Shown here one piece after another: positions 1 through 8,702 of a stretch of DNA of 37,015 nt. Each line of letters begins with the position of its first letter. Within the stretch, counting starts at the first letter, position 1. The DNA lies in the NCBI GenBank assembly GCA_963752345.1, contig CAVVYA010000019.1, positions 1-37,015 on the forward strand, written 5' to 3'. Both the position numbers and the translations under genes were made by a program. Origin of the DNA: CAVVYA01 sp963752345 (GTDB lineage: Bacteria > Pseudomonadota > Alphaproteobacteria > SMXQ01). The notes under the pieces were generated by a model. That model ran no database searches, was not told the DNA's origin, and was given only the letters and a program-made list of their open reading frames with translations.

Positions 1-480
1 GGCGGAAATCCAGCCGTATAGGTCGGTGCTCGGCCGATCCGCGGGCGCGCGACGCCGCGCCACCAGTTACTGCGGGAAAACCTGGCCGCAAACCCTCACG
101 CTTGTCGCGTGCATCAGCGCGCGCAGCGCGCCGGATTGCCGTGGCGGGTTTCGGCCGGCGGGATTTCGGTGCAGAAGTCGCGATAGCGCCCGTTGGACCA
201 CGCAGGCCGGGAAAGACCTGAAAACTGTCGGCCGAACCTCGCATCGCATGCGTCGGGCAATCTCAAGACGAATTGGAGGGGTCCATGCTCCGCTGGTGGA
301 TCGTTTCCGCCGAGAGGGATCTAGCGTCCTCGGGCCAACGACCGCTTGGAAGCGCGCCCCATTCCTCATGGGTGGCGGGACTTCGATGACACAGCGCGAC
401 TGGTCAACCGAAGTGCCGTTCCAAGTACGGAAGCCGGCGCGCACATGCTAGGATAGTTGCCTCCCAGCCAGGTTTCGTCC
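1..480. other. No recognisable gene
   Basis: Open frames exist on both strands (26-451 plus, 67-444 minus), but both are arginine-rich and biased in composition, as expected of chance frames in GC-rich DNA, and I recognise no family. The last 30 bases hold the leader of the secreted-protein gene that starts at 481. I see no convincing promoter. Confidence 0.4.
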
Positions 481-1380
481 ATGCGCCGACTTCTCACAAT
501 TTCGTTCGGAATTCTCCTATATCTCTTTCTCGAACCGGCGATTGTCCTCGGCGCCGGACGTGAGGAGATCGTGCGCGAAGAGATCGGGGCGCACGGCGAC
601 TATCGTTTCGTCATGGAGCGTCGTGTGGTTCACTACGACGACGAACCAAACGAACTTCGCAAGACGGAAAGATTGGAAGCCTTTCTAATCGTCTACAAAG
701 ACGGCGAAGAAATCTACCGTAGCGAGGAAGGTGATTGGTTCTATTATAACGACCATAACCCCGAGATCGGCACGGACATCACAGGGGATGGATCACCCGA
801 TGTCGTCTTGTTAGATGATTCGGGTGGCGCCCACTGCTGCGACACTTATTACATTATCGAGCTACGGAATCCACTGAACGTCATAACATTCGGCCTGGGC
901 GACGGCGGTATTGCCTTCAAAGATCTCGATAATGTTCCTGGGCTGGAGCTCGATATTCGGGATGGCAACTTCGCTTACTGGAAGACGAGTTTTGCCGGCA
1001 GTGCATTCCCCCATGTGATACTTCGTTATCAGGATGGCCGATATGTGTTCGACTCCGATCTCACGCGCAAACCACCACTCTCCGAATCGGAATTCCACTG
1101 GATTTCCTCCGAGTTGCGCAACGGCAGGTGGCATCCCGATTACTTCCCAACGGACTTTCTGCAATTCACCGTGGATTTGATATTCACGGGAAACCTTTTG
1201 CAAGCTTTGGAATTCATTGAAGCGGCTTGGCCCCCGAGCAAGTCGGGCAAAGATGATTTCATCGCCGAACTCTTTCAATGCCGCTTACGAGAAGATCATT
1301 GGTGGCCGGAGATCGCGCGTATGAACAATCTGCCGCCCGAAAAACCTCTCGACGATTGTTATAAGCGGTTTGGCGATTAG
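481..1380 (+). CDS. Secreted protein with FG-GAP/VCBS-like motif, unknown function
   Basis: The product is 299 residues from the ATG at 481. An in-frame TTG at 457 would add 8 residues, but the ATG places a typical signal peptide at the very start: two arginines, a hydrophobic stretch to about residue 24 and a likely cut after VLGA. The mature part has a DITGDGSPDVVLLDDSGG segment near residue 105, a calcium-loop-like FG-GAP/VCBS pattern, followed by HCCDTYY with two adjacent cysteines. The rest is acidic and has no membrane segment, so a periplasmic or exported protein is likely. It is convergent with the modular gene ending at 1523 on the other strand. Since that gene ends in a peptidoglycan-hydrolase-like domain, a protective periplasmic role is conceivable but unproven. 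The base composition is lower in G+C than the phage genes to its right. Confidence 0.75.
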   Translation: MRRLLTISFGILLYLFLEPAIVLGAGREEIVREEIGAHGDYRFVMERRVVHYDDEPNELRKTERLEAFLIVYKDGEEIYRSEEGDWFYYNDHNPEIGTDITGDGSPDVVLLDDSGGAHCCDTYYIIELRNPLNVITFGLGDGGIAFKDLDNVPGLELDIRDGNFAYWKTSFAGSAFPHVILRYQDGRYVFDSDLTRKPPLSESEFHWISSELRNGRWHPDYFPTDFLQFTVDLIFTGNLLQALEFIEAAWPPSKSGKDDFIAELFQCRLREDHWWPEIARMNNLPPEKPLDDCYKRFGD

Positions 1381-1522
1381 CTCTCGCCGGGTCCATGACA
1401 ATGGTCCTTTGGCATTGTCGGCTTATCATTGCATGGGGTAGCGACGCCGGCCATCACCTCGCACGCGTTAAAACTCAACGTCCTGAAACTCGCGCAGCCG
1501 GGTCTCGATTTCCAGAAAGCTG

Positions 1523-3115
1523 TTACGCACGTTGCCAGGTGGAGATCTCCTGGATATGATCTCTTGAGTTCCAGCCCTTGTTTTCCAGCCATTCAAAATA
1601 TCGAATAACTCCTGCCCTCCCTCTTATATGCATGGCGGCGACAAGCCCGCTTTCAGTCACCGTGATATCCGCTTTGAGTCCGGTTATCGTCTTGCCGAGC
1701 CGCTGCAAATGATGGGTCTGGACCGATGTCTCCAATAAGCCCTTCCATTCGCTGAATGCCGCCTCCTGGGCTTGTGGATTCTCCAAAAACTCCTGCCAGC
1801 TCCGCACTCCGAATTTCCCGGTCCAGTTTCCCTGAGCATCGATCATCTTCGTATCTGTCAGTGCTCCCGGGCGCATTTGATAGCGGCCATAAGCATAGTT
1901 GCCTGCGCCGTAAACATAAGTGCTATAGCCCTCGTTCGGGTTGCGTCCCAATTCCTTCCGCGCGAGGGCCCCGTCAAATGGACTGTAACGATAGCCGCTT
2001 AGCGCGCTCGACGTGTCCTGCGTCTGTTGCTGGCGCGGGCTAAGCTGAAGGTTTCTCACTCTTCCATCGCGCTGTGCGCGCGGTGGCTCTTTGTCCCCTG
2101 GGATTGTCGTCCGACCTTGTCTTAACGAGCCGCCTTCTGCCTGGGCAAGCTGCCGATCACCGACAGGGGATGTTGTGTTATCCGAGGTGGCGACAACCTT
2201 GGAGATATTCGCGCCGAGACCATCCCTGACGCGCGGCAAGCCACGAACGGCGTTTGCCGTCGGTGAAGCACCCGCATCTGGCATCGCACCCACTGCATCG
2301 TTCCCGTCGGCCTCCGGTCCGAGCACCTGGCGCAGGAGCATGCCGGCCACGGACTTCACCGCTCCGGCGTCATACTTGGCCGGCACCCAGGCCTTCGTGC
2401 CCGGCTGCTCGATATACACCGGGTTGCCGAAGATGTCGGAGACGGCGCGGCGCACCGCCTCTTGCGGCTCGGTGGTCTGGACGTAGCGGTAGGCGAGCAG
2501 CTTCACCAGCTTGGTCCTGTCCGCCAGGGCGGACATCGGGATCTGCGGGTCCCAGTCGCGGTTGAAGCCGGAATCGAGCGGCGCCAGGGCGCGGCGCGGG
2601 TTGCCTGCCCCATCGGCGTCGTGCGGCGCGGCGGCCAGTTCGTCCGCCAGGCGCGCCACGTTGAAAAAGCGGAAGCCGACGCGCGAGCCGTCGTTGCGCA
2701 TCACCGGCCTGCCGTCGGCGCCGAGCAGCACCCAGCCGTCGAGATGCTCGTCCATCATCCAGGTGCCGCGCCGGGCGTTGTCTAACGCCGCAGCGGCGGG
2801 CGACAGCGGCGGCGGTTCAGCGGGCGGTGCCGCGCCGGCGGGAGGCAAACCCGCGGAATCATCCGGGGAGTCTGGCTGACCAATGCCGGCGCTCAGCCGC
2901 GCATCGGCGGTGGGCGGCGCTGGCGCATCGGCAAGGGATGGCGCTTCCGCCGGCGACTGCCCCTCGTCCGCGCCAGGATCGGGCTGAAGGCTCTCCGGCG
3001 ATGATGCGGCCAGTCCTTCACCCGCTCCCATCAGGGGTGGCAGAAGCGCGTCGGCTGTCTCCGCGTCCGGCGCGGGCGTGGCCGGCTGGCTCTCGGGCCA
3101 ATCATCGAGTCTCAC
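1523..3115 (-). CDS. Modular protein A: shared phage module with lysozyme-like C-terminal domain
   Basis: About 530 residues from the GTG at 3115; the frame stays open upstream to 3235, but without recognisable protein. Residues 1-125 are a Pro/Ala-rich low-complexity stretch. Next comes a module shared with protein D: DGWVLLGADGRPVMRNDGS, RRALAPLDSG, a KLLAYRYVQTTEPQEAVRRA segment, IFGNPV and WVPAKYDAG. After another variable stretch rich in Gln and Ser, the last 160 residues form a globular domain with YGAGNYAYGRYQMRPGAL, resembling the GxYQ region of lysozyme/transglycosylase folds. A peptidoglycan-cleaving activity is therefore inferred; the catalytic glutamate cannot be fixed by eye. It lies at the downstream end of the lysis block. 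Unlike B, C and D, it has no small membrane protein behind it; the neighbour is the convergent secreted protein at 481-1380. It could also be a virion-associated lysin fragment. Confidence 0.65.
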   Translation of the reverse strand: MRLDDWPESQPATPAPDAETADALLPPLMGAGEGLAASSPESLQPDPGADEGQSPAEAPSLADAPAPPTADARLSAGIGQPDSPDDSAGLPPAGAAPPAEPPPLSPAAAALDNARRGTWMMDEHLDGWVLLGADGRPVMRNDGSRVGFRFFNVARLADELAAAPHDADGAGNPRRALAPLDSGFNRDWDPQIPMSALADRTKLVKLLAYRYVQTTEPQEAVRRAVSDIFGNPVYIEQPGTKAWVPAKYDAGAVKSVAGMLLRQVLGPEADGNDAVGAMPDAGASPTANAVRGLPRVRDGLGANISKVVATSDNTTSPVGDRQLAQAEGGSLRQGRTTIPGDKEPPRAQRDGRVRNLQLSPRQQQTQDTSSALSGYRYSPFDGALARKELGRNPNEGYSTYVYGAGNYAYGRYQMRPGALTDTKMIDAQGNWTGKFGVRSWQEFLENPQAQEAAFSEWKGLLETSVQTHHLQRLGKTITGLKADITVTESGLVAAMHIRGRAGVIRYFEWLENKGWNSRDHIQEISTWQRA

Positions 3116-3477
3116 GGGCGGGCTCCGGGTTCGGGGTGCGGCGGATCGGGGGCGGGTTGGCGATTCGGCGGGACGCTCAGGCGAGGCCGAGCATGCCGAG
3201 CAGCGTCGACCAGGGCTCCGCCTTCCATCGAGCACCGGCAGGCGCTGGACCGGAAAGATCGAGCTCGAAGATCGGCACGGTGGCGATCAGAAGGGATCGA
3301 GGATGAACTGATGGACCAGGCTCGCCACCAGGACCCAGCCGAGCGCGCAAGCACCACTGGCCGAGCCAGCGACCGAAGTGCCGCCTGGGCTCTTTCGACT
3401 CGATCTCGGGCGAGCACCACCCTGCTGCGGGGCTAGCGCATCTCGAGCGCCGCGCGGCGCCTTCGGGGCCAGTCCGG
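3116..3477 (-). other. Possible small ORFs between lysis gene and protein A
   Basis: Two short minus-strand frames look more protein-like than their surroundings. One ends near 3288 with a hydrophobic stretch (GWVLVASLVHQFILDPF) that could be the end of a small membrane protein, but no intact start is visible and a frameshift may be present. The other runs from a GTG at 3278 to a stop at 3177 and encodes 33 residues beginning MPIFELDLSGPAP. Neither belongs to a family I recognise. In phages, this position behind the endolysin and spanin-like gene often holds small hypothetical genes. Confidence 0.25.
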
Positions 3478-3951
3478 TCAGATGACTCTGGAGAGGATGC
3501 GCAGGCCCGCCGCGACAGCATCGTCAATACCGGAGGCCATCACAGCCACCACGGCGACGAGAAGCGCCAGCACGACGCCGGCCGTCGGCGGCCATGGAAG
3601 GCGCGGTGCTGCCGGCCGCCAACTCGTCAATAAAGCCGCGCGCAGCAGCGCGGGCGGTCGTTCTGCCGACCGCCAAATCATCGATAGAGCCGCGCGCAGT
3701 TGCGCGGGCGGTCGTTCTGCCGACCGCCAAATCATCGATAGAGCCGCGCGCAGTTGCGCGGGCGGTCGTTCTGCCGACCGCCAAATCATCGATAGAGCCG
3801 CGCGCAGTTGCGCGGGCGGTCGTTCTGCCGACCGCCAAATCATTAGTAGAGCCGCGCGCAGCAGCGCGGCGCGGGCGAGGGATGTGCGGGGATGAGCCGA
3901 GACGAGCGCGAGCAGCCCGCGACGAACAATGGTGAGATGGGGTTCGGCCAT
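3478..3951 (-). CDS. Lysis-region membrane protein with in-frame 18-residue repeats
   Basis: The gene starts at the ATG at 3951, 10 bases behind the endolysin stop, and encodes about 157 residues beginning MAEPHLTIVRRG. The N-terminal third and the C-terminal third (TAGVVLALLVAVVAVMAS, one membrane segment) look like one short phage protein. The middle is made of 18-residue units with the pattern LRAALSMIWRSAERPPAQ, encoded by a tandem 54-bp DNA repeat. The position directly behind the endolysin suggests a lysis accessory (spanin- or holin-like) role, but no lipobox or other signature proves this. The repeat is open in several frames, so the protein could be a smaller gene into which repeats expanded. 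A shorter, repeat-free homologue would be the expected ancestral form. Confidence 0.5.
   Translation of the reverse strand: MAEPHLTIVRRGLLALVSAHPRTSLARAALLRAALLMIWRSAERPPAQLRAALSMIWRSAERPPAQLRAALSMIWRSAERPPAQLRAALSMIWRSAERPPALLRAALLTSWRPAAPRLPWPPTAGVVLALLVAVVAVMASGIDDAVAAGLRILSRVI
3596..3865. repeat. 54-bp tandem repeat, five units
   Basis: Five head-to-tail units of 54 bp start at 3596, 3650, 3704, 3758 and 3812. Units 2 and 3 are identical and unit 4 nearly so; the first has diverged along its length and the last differs in its final third. Each unit contains two palindromic parts: GCGGTCGTTCTGCCGACCGC, able to form a 7-bp stem, and a GCGCGC-rich arm. There are no spacers. The length is a multiple of three, so copy changes would keep the host gene in frame. 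Confidence 0.95.
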
Positions 3952-3961
3952 GGGACGACCT

Positions 3962-4369
3962 CTAGAGCTTGTAGAAGGCATGGTTGCGCAGGCGCAGCGT
4001 GGGCACGGCGCCCGCCGCCCAGTTCGGCGACAGGGTCTTGGCGTGCCCCGGGGCGTAGTAATGGTTGGCGCCGCCGGTCGGATCGGCGACGTTGCCCGAC
4101 AGCACGGCGGCCACCGCCATCAGGCACTCGCGGAACATCTCGTCGCGCGCGGTGACGCCGATCAGCTTGGCGCGGTTGGGATCGTCCGCGTTCCAGCACG
4201 AGAACTGCCAGGGCTGGCGGCACACCCCGGCGATGCCGTGGCCCCACCAGCCTGGGTGATCGGCGCGGTTGCGGATAACCCAGGCGACGGCGATCTTGCC
4301 CTCGAGCGGCTCGCCGCGCGCCTCGCCCCACAGCGTGCGCGCCATCACATCGAGATCGTCGGGCGACAT
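3962..4369 (-). CDS. Endolysin, SleB/Hydrolase_2-type cell wall hydrolase
   Basis: The product has 135 residues and starts at the ATG at 4369. It is a complete, single-domain member of the SleB-like cell wall hydrolase family (Hydrolase_2), widely used as endolysin by alphaproteobacterial phages. The N-terminal motif ARTLWGEARGE contains the glutamate expected to be catalytic, followed by VAWVIRNRA, the QPWQFSCW segment, and the C-terminal ANHYYAP and RNHAFYKL blocks that close the active-site cleft in this family. There is no signal peptide, so it should need a holin to reach the peptidoglycan; candidates are the membrane proteins at 5061-5294, 8213-8518 and 3478-3951. The next gene begins 10 bases behind its stop, which suggests a common lysis transcript. 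Confidence 0.9.
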   Translation of the reverse strand: MSPDDLDVMARTLWGEARGEPLEGKIAVAWVIRNRADHPGWWGHGIAGVCRQPWQFSCWNADDPNRAKLIGVTARDEMFRECLMAVAAVLSGNVADPTGGANHYYAPGHAKTLSPNWAAGAVPTLRLRNHAFYKL

Positions 4370-4730
4370 GGCGGACTCCGGACTGTTGCGCTAGGAACGC
4401 TCGATGAATGGTTGCCCGGGTGGCGGGGCGCGGCGGTGACGCGGCTGCTGAGGACCCGATCAAGGCCGCGGCTGTGCCGGAATGCAGAGGCTCCGCGGAC
4501 GGCGGAGGCCGCTTGCCCTGGGCACGGCGTGGCGCCAGATCGGCCGGCGGCGCGGGACAGAGTTCGGACAGGTTGGCCGGCAATGAAGCGCGGGTGCCGC
4601 GCCTCAGGCGCTTTTCGGACGCGGCGATTCGGGCCTGCCGCCGGCCCCGTCGTCACCGCCGACCCGCGCCTCGGCCAACGCCGCCCGTGCGCGAGCGGAT
4701 GCCCACGCCAGGCGTGCGAGACGGGCGCCG
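4370..4730. other. Gap without recognised gene
   Basis: About 360 bases separate the endolysin start from the upstream 79-codon gene. On the minus strand, a short alanine- and arginine-rich frame behind 4731 (LARLAWASARARAALAEARV) ends at a stop near 4611. It could be the end of a small helical protein, but it has no usable start in that frame. Nothing else is recognisable. Confidence 0.35.
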
Positions 4731-4970
4731 TCAGTCGGTCTTCAGCGCGGCGATCTTCGGCTTGGCGCCGCCCGGCCCGCTTCCCGGACCGGGGACCGGC
4801 TTGCCCTTGGCCGCCGCATCCTTGAGCCAGGCCTCGAAGCTCGCCGCCTTGGCGAGGATCTCGGCGGCCGGCGTGCGGTCGTCCGCCAGCTCGCAGGCCT
4901 TGACCAGGGCGAACACCCGGCGCCCCTCGGCGACGAGCTGCTCGGTGTAGGTGTAGTAATCGTCGCTCAT
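4731..4970 (-). CDS. Small hypothetical phage protein
   Basis: The product has 79 residues beginning MSDDYYTYTEQLVAEGRR, soluble and mostly helical up to about residue 55, with a Gly/Pro/Lys-rich tail. It has no signal peptide or membrane segment. It lies between the holin-like gene and the endolysin in the same direction, about 90 bases behind the former. I do not recognise the family. The position within the lysis block and the normal-looking start support a real gene. A role in lysis timing is possible but cannot be read from the sequence. Confidence 0.55.
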   Translation of the reverse strand: MSDDYYTYTEQLVAEGRRVFALVKACELADDRTPAAEILAKAASFEAWLKDAAAKGKPVPGPGSGPGGAKPKIAALKTD

Positions 4971-5060
4971 GGCGCCGTCGCCTCCTGTCGGCCGGGGCGG
5001 ATGCCAGCGGCCGCGCGCGGGATGATGTTCAATTTGATTGCGGCCGGCCGCGCGGTGCGG

Positions 5061-5294
5061 TCAGCGCGGCAGCAGACCGGCGAAGAAGCCGAGCTTGGTG
5101 ACCAGCGCGCCCATGGCGCCCGCCACCGCGCCGACCACCACCAGGGTCTTCCAGCCGCCCCTCGCCTGATTGACCAGGGCGAGGATGGCTTTGACGTCGC
5201 CTTTGATTTCGCGCAGCTCGGATTCCTGCGCATCGACCCGCGCCTCCAGCCGCCCGACGTCGCGCTGCATGGCATCGCGCTCGGTGTCGGTCAT
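5061..5294 (-). CDS. Holin-like protein: coiled coil plus membrane segment
   Basis: The product has 77 residues from the ATG at 5294. Residues 1-45 are a charged heptad-like helix (RLEARVDAQESELREIKGD), followed by one hydrophobic segment, TLVVVGAVAGAMGALVTKL, and a short tail ending in LLPR. This architecture is common in small phage lysis proteins of Proteobacteria that sit before an endolysin. The same frame continues upstream to about 5507 and encodes a plausible stretch (LTQLAISGEQKPSALVRYSD). A longer product starting at a GTG near 5465, or an upstream gene fused by a lost stop, is therefore possible; the ATG was chosen because the coiled coil starts there. The holin assignment rests on architecture and position only. 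Confidence 0.6.
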   Translation of the reverse strand: MTDTERDAMQRDVGRLEARVDAQESELREIKGDVKAILALVNQARGGWKTLVVVGAVAGAMGALVTKLGFFAGLLPR

Positions 5295-5458
5295 GTATAG
5301 CTCTTCCGGTGATGGTGGTAGTGTTGCTACTGAGGGCGCTGATTTTAGGGCGGTGGAAACGATGACATCGATTTCGTGGCCGTCTGAATAGCGCACAAGG
5401 GCGCTCGGCTTTTGTTCACCACTGATCGCCAGCTGCGTAAGAGAAAGGAAATGCCATC

Positions 5459-5752
5459 GTGCCCGCACCGAGGCCGGATTTCTGCATCTGCACCGCTGCC
5501 AATTCACCTTATATCGGTCTGCTCCTCGGTTGCTGGCGTGACCGGAGAAACGCCGAGGCGGGGGACGTGTCGTTCTGCGTCCTGGACGTTGGACTTACGC
5601 AACGTCAAATTCGGCTGTTGAGAGCGCTGGGCTGCGAGGTGATAAAGCCCGGCTGGGATATACCCGATCTGCCAGAAGCCTTGCTCCCCGAGTAGGCTCG
5701 AAAGCGGATGAGTACCTCGCGGGCGTTTCGGAGCGTCCACTGTTTTTTTCCT
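5459..5752 (+). pseudogene. Glycosyltransferase-like fragment, truncated and frameshifted
   Basis: The open frame 5459-5695 encodes 78 residues that resemble the N-terminus of bacterial glycosyltransferase-like proteins: DFCICTAANSPYIGLLLG, then SFCVLDVGLTQRQIRLLRAL and PGWDIPDLPEALLPE. After the stop, a second frame continues the pattern with SKADEYLAGVSERPLFF up to 5752, so a frameshift lies near 5695. The rest of the domain, including the DxD-type nucleotide-sugar site expected further on, is absent: the reading is cut and the FkbM gene begins at once. It is therefore a remnant. It is on the plus strand, against the surrounding phage operon, and probably arrived with the methyltransferase as part of a glycan-modification cassette. 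Confidence 0.5.
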
Positions 5753-5754
5753 AA

Positions 5755-6515
5755 ATGTTGACGTGGGTAAAACCGGCAGTGATAGTGCCGGCCATGGGCA
5801 AGATCGAAAATGTCGTGAAAGTCAGCATCGCGGACGGTGAAAAGCGACCGGTCGCTGATATCGTTTTGCGCAAGGGAACGGCGGACGAACGCTCGGTTCA
5901 TTCCGTCATCGGCAAGCGCGAATACAATATTCTCATCTCAGGCGGCGCGATGAACTATGCGCAATGCACCGTCAGATCCTGGCCGCCGGCCAAACGCCAC
6001 TGATCGTCGACCTCGGGGCCAACATCGGTGTCTCGGCGCTCTATCTCAATCACGTATGGCCCGGGTCGCTGATCGTGGCCGTCGAGCCGGAACCAGAAAA
6101 CTTCCGCCTCCTGGCCCTGAATACTGAAGGCCGCTCCAACATCGTGCCGGTCCACGCCGGCATCTCATCGACCGCGAGTAGCCTGGCGATCAAGGACAAC
6201 AACGCGGAAACCGACGGGTACAGGACGATCATGGGTGGCGATATCGCGGCCATATCCATGGCGACGCTCTTGCGCCAGCACGGTGGAGAACCGTTCCTCT
6301 CCATCGACATCGAAGGCGCGGAACGTGACCTCTTTTCGAGGGACGTCGATTGGATCGACCGTTTCCCGCTCATCATGATCGAGCTGCCCGATTGGATGCT
6401 CTGCGGAGAAGCGGCTTCGCAAACCTTCCTGCAGGCCGTTTTCCAGCGGCGCCGTGATTTCACTTTCTACGGCGATACCGTTTTCTCGATCCGCTGTTCA
6501 ATATTAACTCGGTGA
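5755..6515 (+). CDS. FkbM-family methyltransferase, one frameshift
   Basis: Two frames joined near 5965-5990 give about 250 residues. The first covers VVKVSIADGEKRPVADIVLR up to a NILISGG segment. The second covers the SAM-binding core, with the glycine-rich motif I LIVDLGANIGVSALYL, then IVAVEPEPENFRLLALN (acidic residue after strand 2), FLSIDIEGAERDLF and LIMIELPDWML, all typical of FkbM methyltransferases. The family O-methylates sugars in surface glycans, polyketides and similar products. The C-terminal part is nearly complete (DFTFYGDTVFSI). It runs against the phage operon and its end overlaps the end of the tail fibre frame by about 55 bases. Next to a glycosyltransferase fragment and a tail fibre, a role in modifying the host surface is plausible. 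Confidence 0.75.
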
Positions 6516-8012
6516 CGATGCAGATGCTGGCAGAGCCAACGCCGGCCGCGCCAAGATCGCCGAAGTCACCGCTGCCGCCGCCGCCATAGCCTGTGCCGGC
6601 GTTCGGCGTCGGTCCGCTCGGACATTTTCCGCCACAACCAAAGCCGCCGCCTGAGTCGCCGCCGGCGCCGGAAGCGCGGACGGAAGCGGGATCGGCGCCT
6701 TGGTGGCCGGCTTCACCAACGACCGTGACATCGCCCGTGCCCACTACGCCTCCGGTCCCACCGGAGCCGCCGGAGCCGCCGGAGCCGCCCTTGCCGATAC
6801 AGTGGGCGCCAAACGATGTATTCCCGCCGACGCCACCCGCCGCATTGTGGCTGCTTGTGCCGCCAGAGCCGATAGTCACGGCGACAGACGAAATCGCCTG
6901 AACATCGACAATCTTCCGCGCATAGCTGCCCCCACCCCCACCTGCGCCCTAAATCGTCACTGAGGCATTGGACGATTGACCGGCCCCGCCACCACCGACG
7001 CACTCGACTATGACGAACTTCACGCCGCTCGGCTTGGTCCACGTGCCGCTGCCGGTGAAAACCTGGACGGACACGCCCGCAATTCCCCCCGCACCCAAAT
7101 TCGCCGGCTTGGCCTTTTTCACCGCGGCGGCGCTGGTGTCGTAGGTCAGCACGAAGTCCGCCGCCGCGTCGGGGGTGGTGTCCTCGGTCAGCGCGTTGAC
7201 CACCTTGAGCGCGTCGGCCAGGGTGATCTTGGTCGTGGCGGCGCTGGTGTCGTAGAGCGCGAGCACGTCGTGGGTCGCCGGCGCGGTTTCGGCGGCGAGC
7301 GCGTTGAACACCTTGAGCAGGTCGGCGAGCGTGATCTTGCGGTTGGCCGCCGCGAGAGGTCGTAGACCGGCAGCTCGTCGTTGGCCGCGGGCGCGGTCAG
7401 CGCCGTCAGGCCGGTGATGTCGAGCCCGGTGCTGCGGACCAAGCGTCGAGCGCGCCGCCGCGGCGTCGGCGTCGTCGAGCAGGGTGGCGGCGAACGGCGA
7501 CACCGCCAGGCCGTCGGCCGAGCCGGCCGAGACCGTGGGCAGGCCGCCGCCGTCGAAGGTCAGGAACCGGCCCGCGCGCTCGACGCTGCTCGGGATCGTG
7601 CCCGACAGCCCGCTCGCGTCGCTCTGGGAAACTTGAGCGCGCGGTCGTTCTCCTCGCCGAGTTCCTGCACGTTCATCTTGAGGCGGTCGAGGCCCTGCTC
7701 GTGGGTCTCGGCCGGGAACGGGTCGTTCGTCGTGTAGTCGATCTCCTGGGTGCGCGCGGTCTTGCGCCGCAGCACCCATTGCACGGTCGAGGGCGGCGCG
7801 CCGCCGACCGCCGTCACCGTGCCGGTCGCGCCGTTGCCGCCGCTCACCGTGTAGTCGGTGGCGAGCGCCTTCACCGTCTCGGCGCCGCTGGCGGCGACGC
7901 GCTCGATCACCTCGATCTCGCCCGCGGTGAAGAACGGAAAGGTGGTGGCGAAGGCGGTGGTGACGCCGTTGCCGCTATAGGTGACGCGCGTCGTGGTCGA
8001 ACTCACGGTCAT
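6460..8012 (-). CDS. Tail fibre, T7-type N-terminus with glycine-rich tip, several frameshifts
   Basis: The protein starts at the ATG at 8012 behind AAGGA. Residues 1-130 (TTTRVTYSGNGVTTAFATTF, VQWVLRRKTARTQEIDYT, DPFPAETHEQGLDRLKMNVQ) match the N-terminal attachment domain of podoviral tail fibres such as T7 gp17. The rest is spread over three frames, with shifts near 7620, 7440, 7360 and 6950. It contains two to three copies of a repeat of the form KITLADLLKVFNALAAETAP followed by DVLALYDTSAA, then the common fibre motif VFTGSGTWTKPSGVKFVIVE and a GG-rich, collagen-like tip. It would bind the host receptor. No chaperone or enzymatic domain is seen. The frame ends at 6460, inside the convergent FkbM gene, so the true stop may be slightly upstream. 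Confidence 0.8.
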
Positions 8013-8147
8013 GGTTGGTTTCCTTGGCTGATGTCCTTGGCCTGATGTCCTGGGGCTCGCGTCTCCGGCCGGCCTTCCTCGAGCCGGTTTCCTGTGGCGG
8101 GAAGGGGATGGCGCGGCGCGCGGGGCGGAGATCGGCGCGCACAATAG

Positions 8148-8170
8148 AAAAACCCCGCGCGAGCGGGGCT
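8148..8170 (-). terminator. Rho-independent terminator
   Basis: On the minus strand, a short CCCCGC/GCGGGG hairpin is followed by five T. It lies behind the membrane protein gene ending at 8213 and 135 bases before the tail fibre start. The sequence is closely related to the hairpins at 11657 and 15064; all three share GCGGGGCTGGA on the plus strand. Confidence 0.75.
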
Positions 8171-8212
8171 GGAGAGCGTCGATGGTCAGAGGCGGCGGGC
8201 GAAGCGTTGCGG

Positions 8213-8518
8213 CTAATCCCGCGCGGCGCGGCGGGCCTTGGCGGCGCGCCAGGCGCGCACATAGTCGGCGGCGAGCCAGGACGCGGCGGCGAGCACCAGC
8301 CCGGCCGCGATATGGGCGGTGAGCGCCTGGGGCGGGATCTGCGCGCCGCCCTGGAACAGCAGGCTGCCGGCGACATCGCGGGCGACGACCCAGGCGAAGG
8401 CGACCAGCATCGCCACCTCGAAGCGCTTCAACAGCGCGCCCCACAGCAGGCAGGGCACGGTGATCAGCGGATCGGCGACCGACGCCGCCACGGCGAGAAG
8501 AAAGACCAGCACATCCAT
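8213..8518 (-). CDS. Small membrane protein, holin candidate
   Basis: The product has 101 residues from the ATG at 8518. There are hydrophobic segments at about residues 3-28 and 35-55, a third at 66-85 (LTAHIAAGLVLAAASWLAAD), and a basic C-terminus ending in AWRAAKARRAARD. Three membrane segments and a positively charged tail are the class I holin layout, but many small phage membrane proteins look alike. It lies between the cassette of protein B and the tail fibre, with a terminator directly behind it. I do not recognise the family, and the alternative holin at 5061-5294 is closer to the endolysin. Confidence 0.6.
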   Translation of the reverse strand: MDVLVFLLAVAASVADPLITVPCLLWGALLKRFEVAMLVAFAWVVARDVAGSLLFQGGAQIPPQALTAHIAAGLVLAAASWLAADYVRAWRAAKARRAARD

Positions 8519-8702
8519 AGTGATGCCCCGCGCAACGAGCCGCCGTTCACGAGCGCCAGCGCACCTGCGCTGCGCTCACGGGCGACCTGGCCCTCACTCA
8601 TATGGGGAGCATGGGGTTTGCGGAAAACCATTCGCTATCGGCCTAAGCCGGTCAGTCGATTAGCTTGACGAAGGACGCACGCAAATCCGGCTTGATGTGT
8701 CT

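Noticed and set aside
26..451. Overlapping open frames on both strands at the left end
   Set aside because: Arginine-rich shadow-like composition, no start signal and no family resemblance.
3596..3865. CRISPR array
   Set aside because: The 54-bp units are contiguous with no spacers, lie inside a coding frame, and no cas gene is near.
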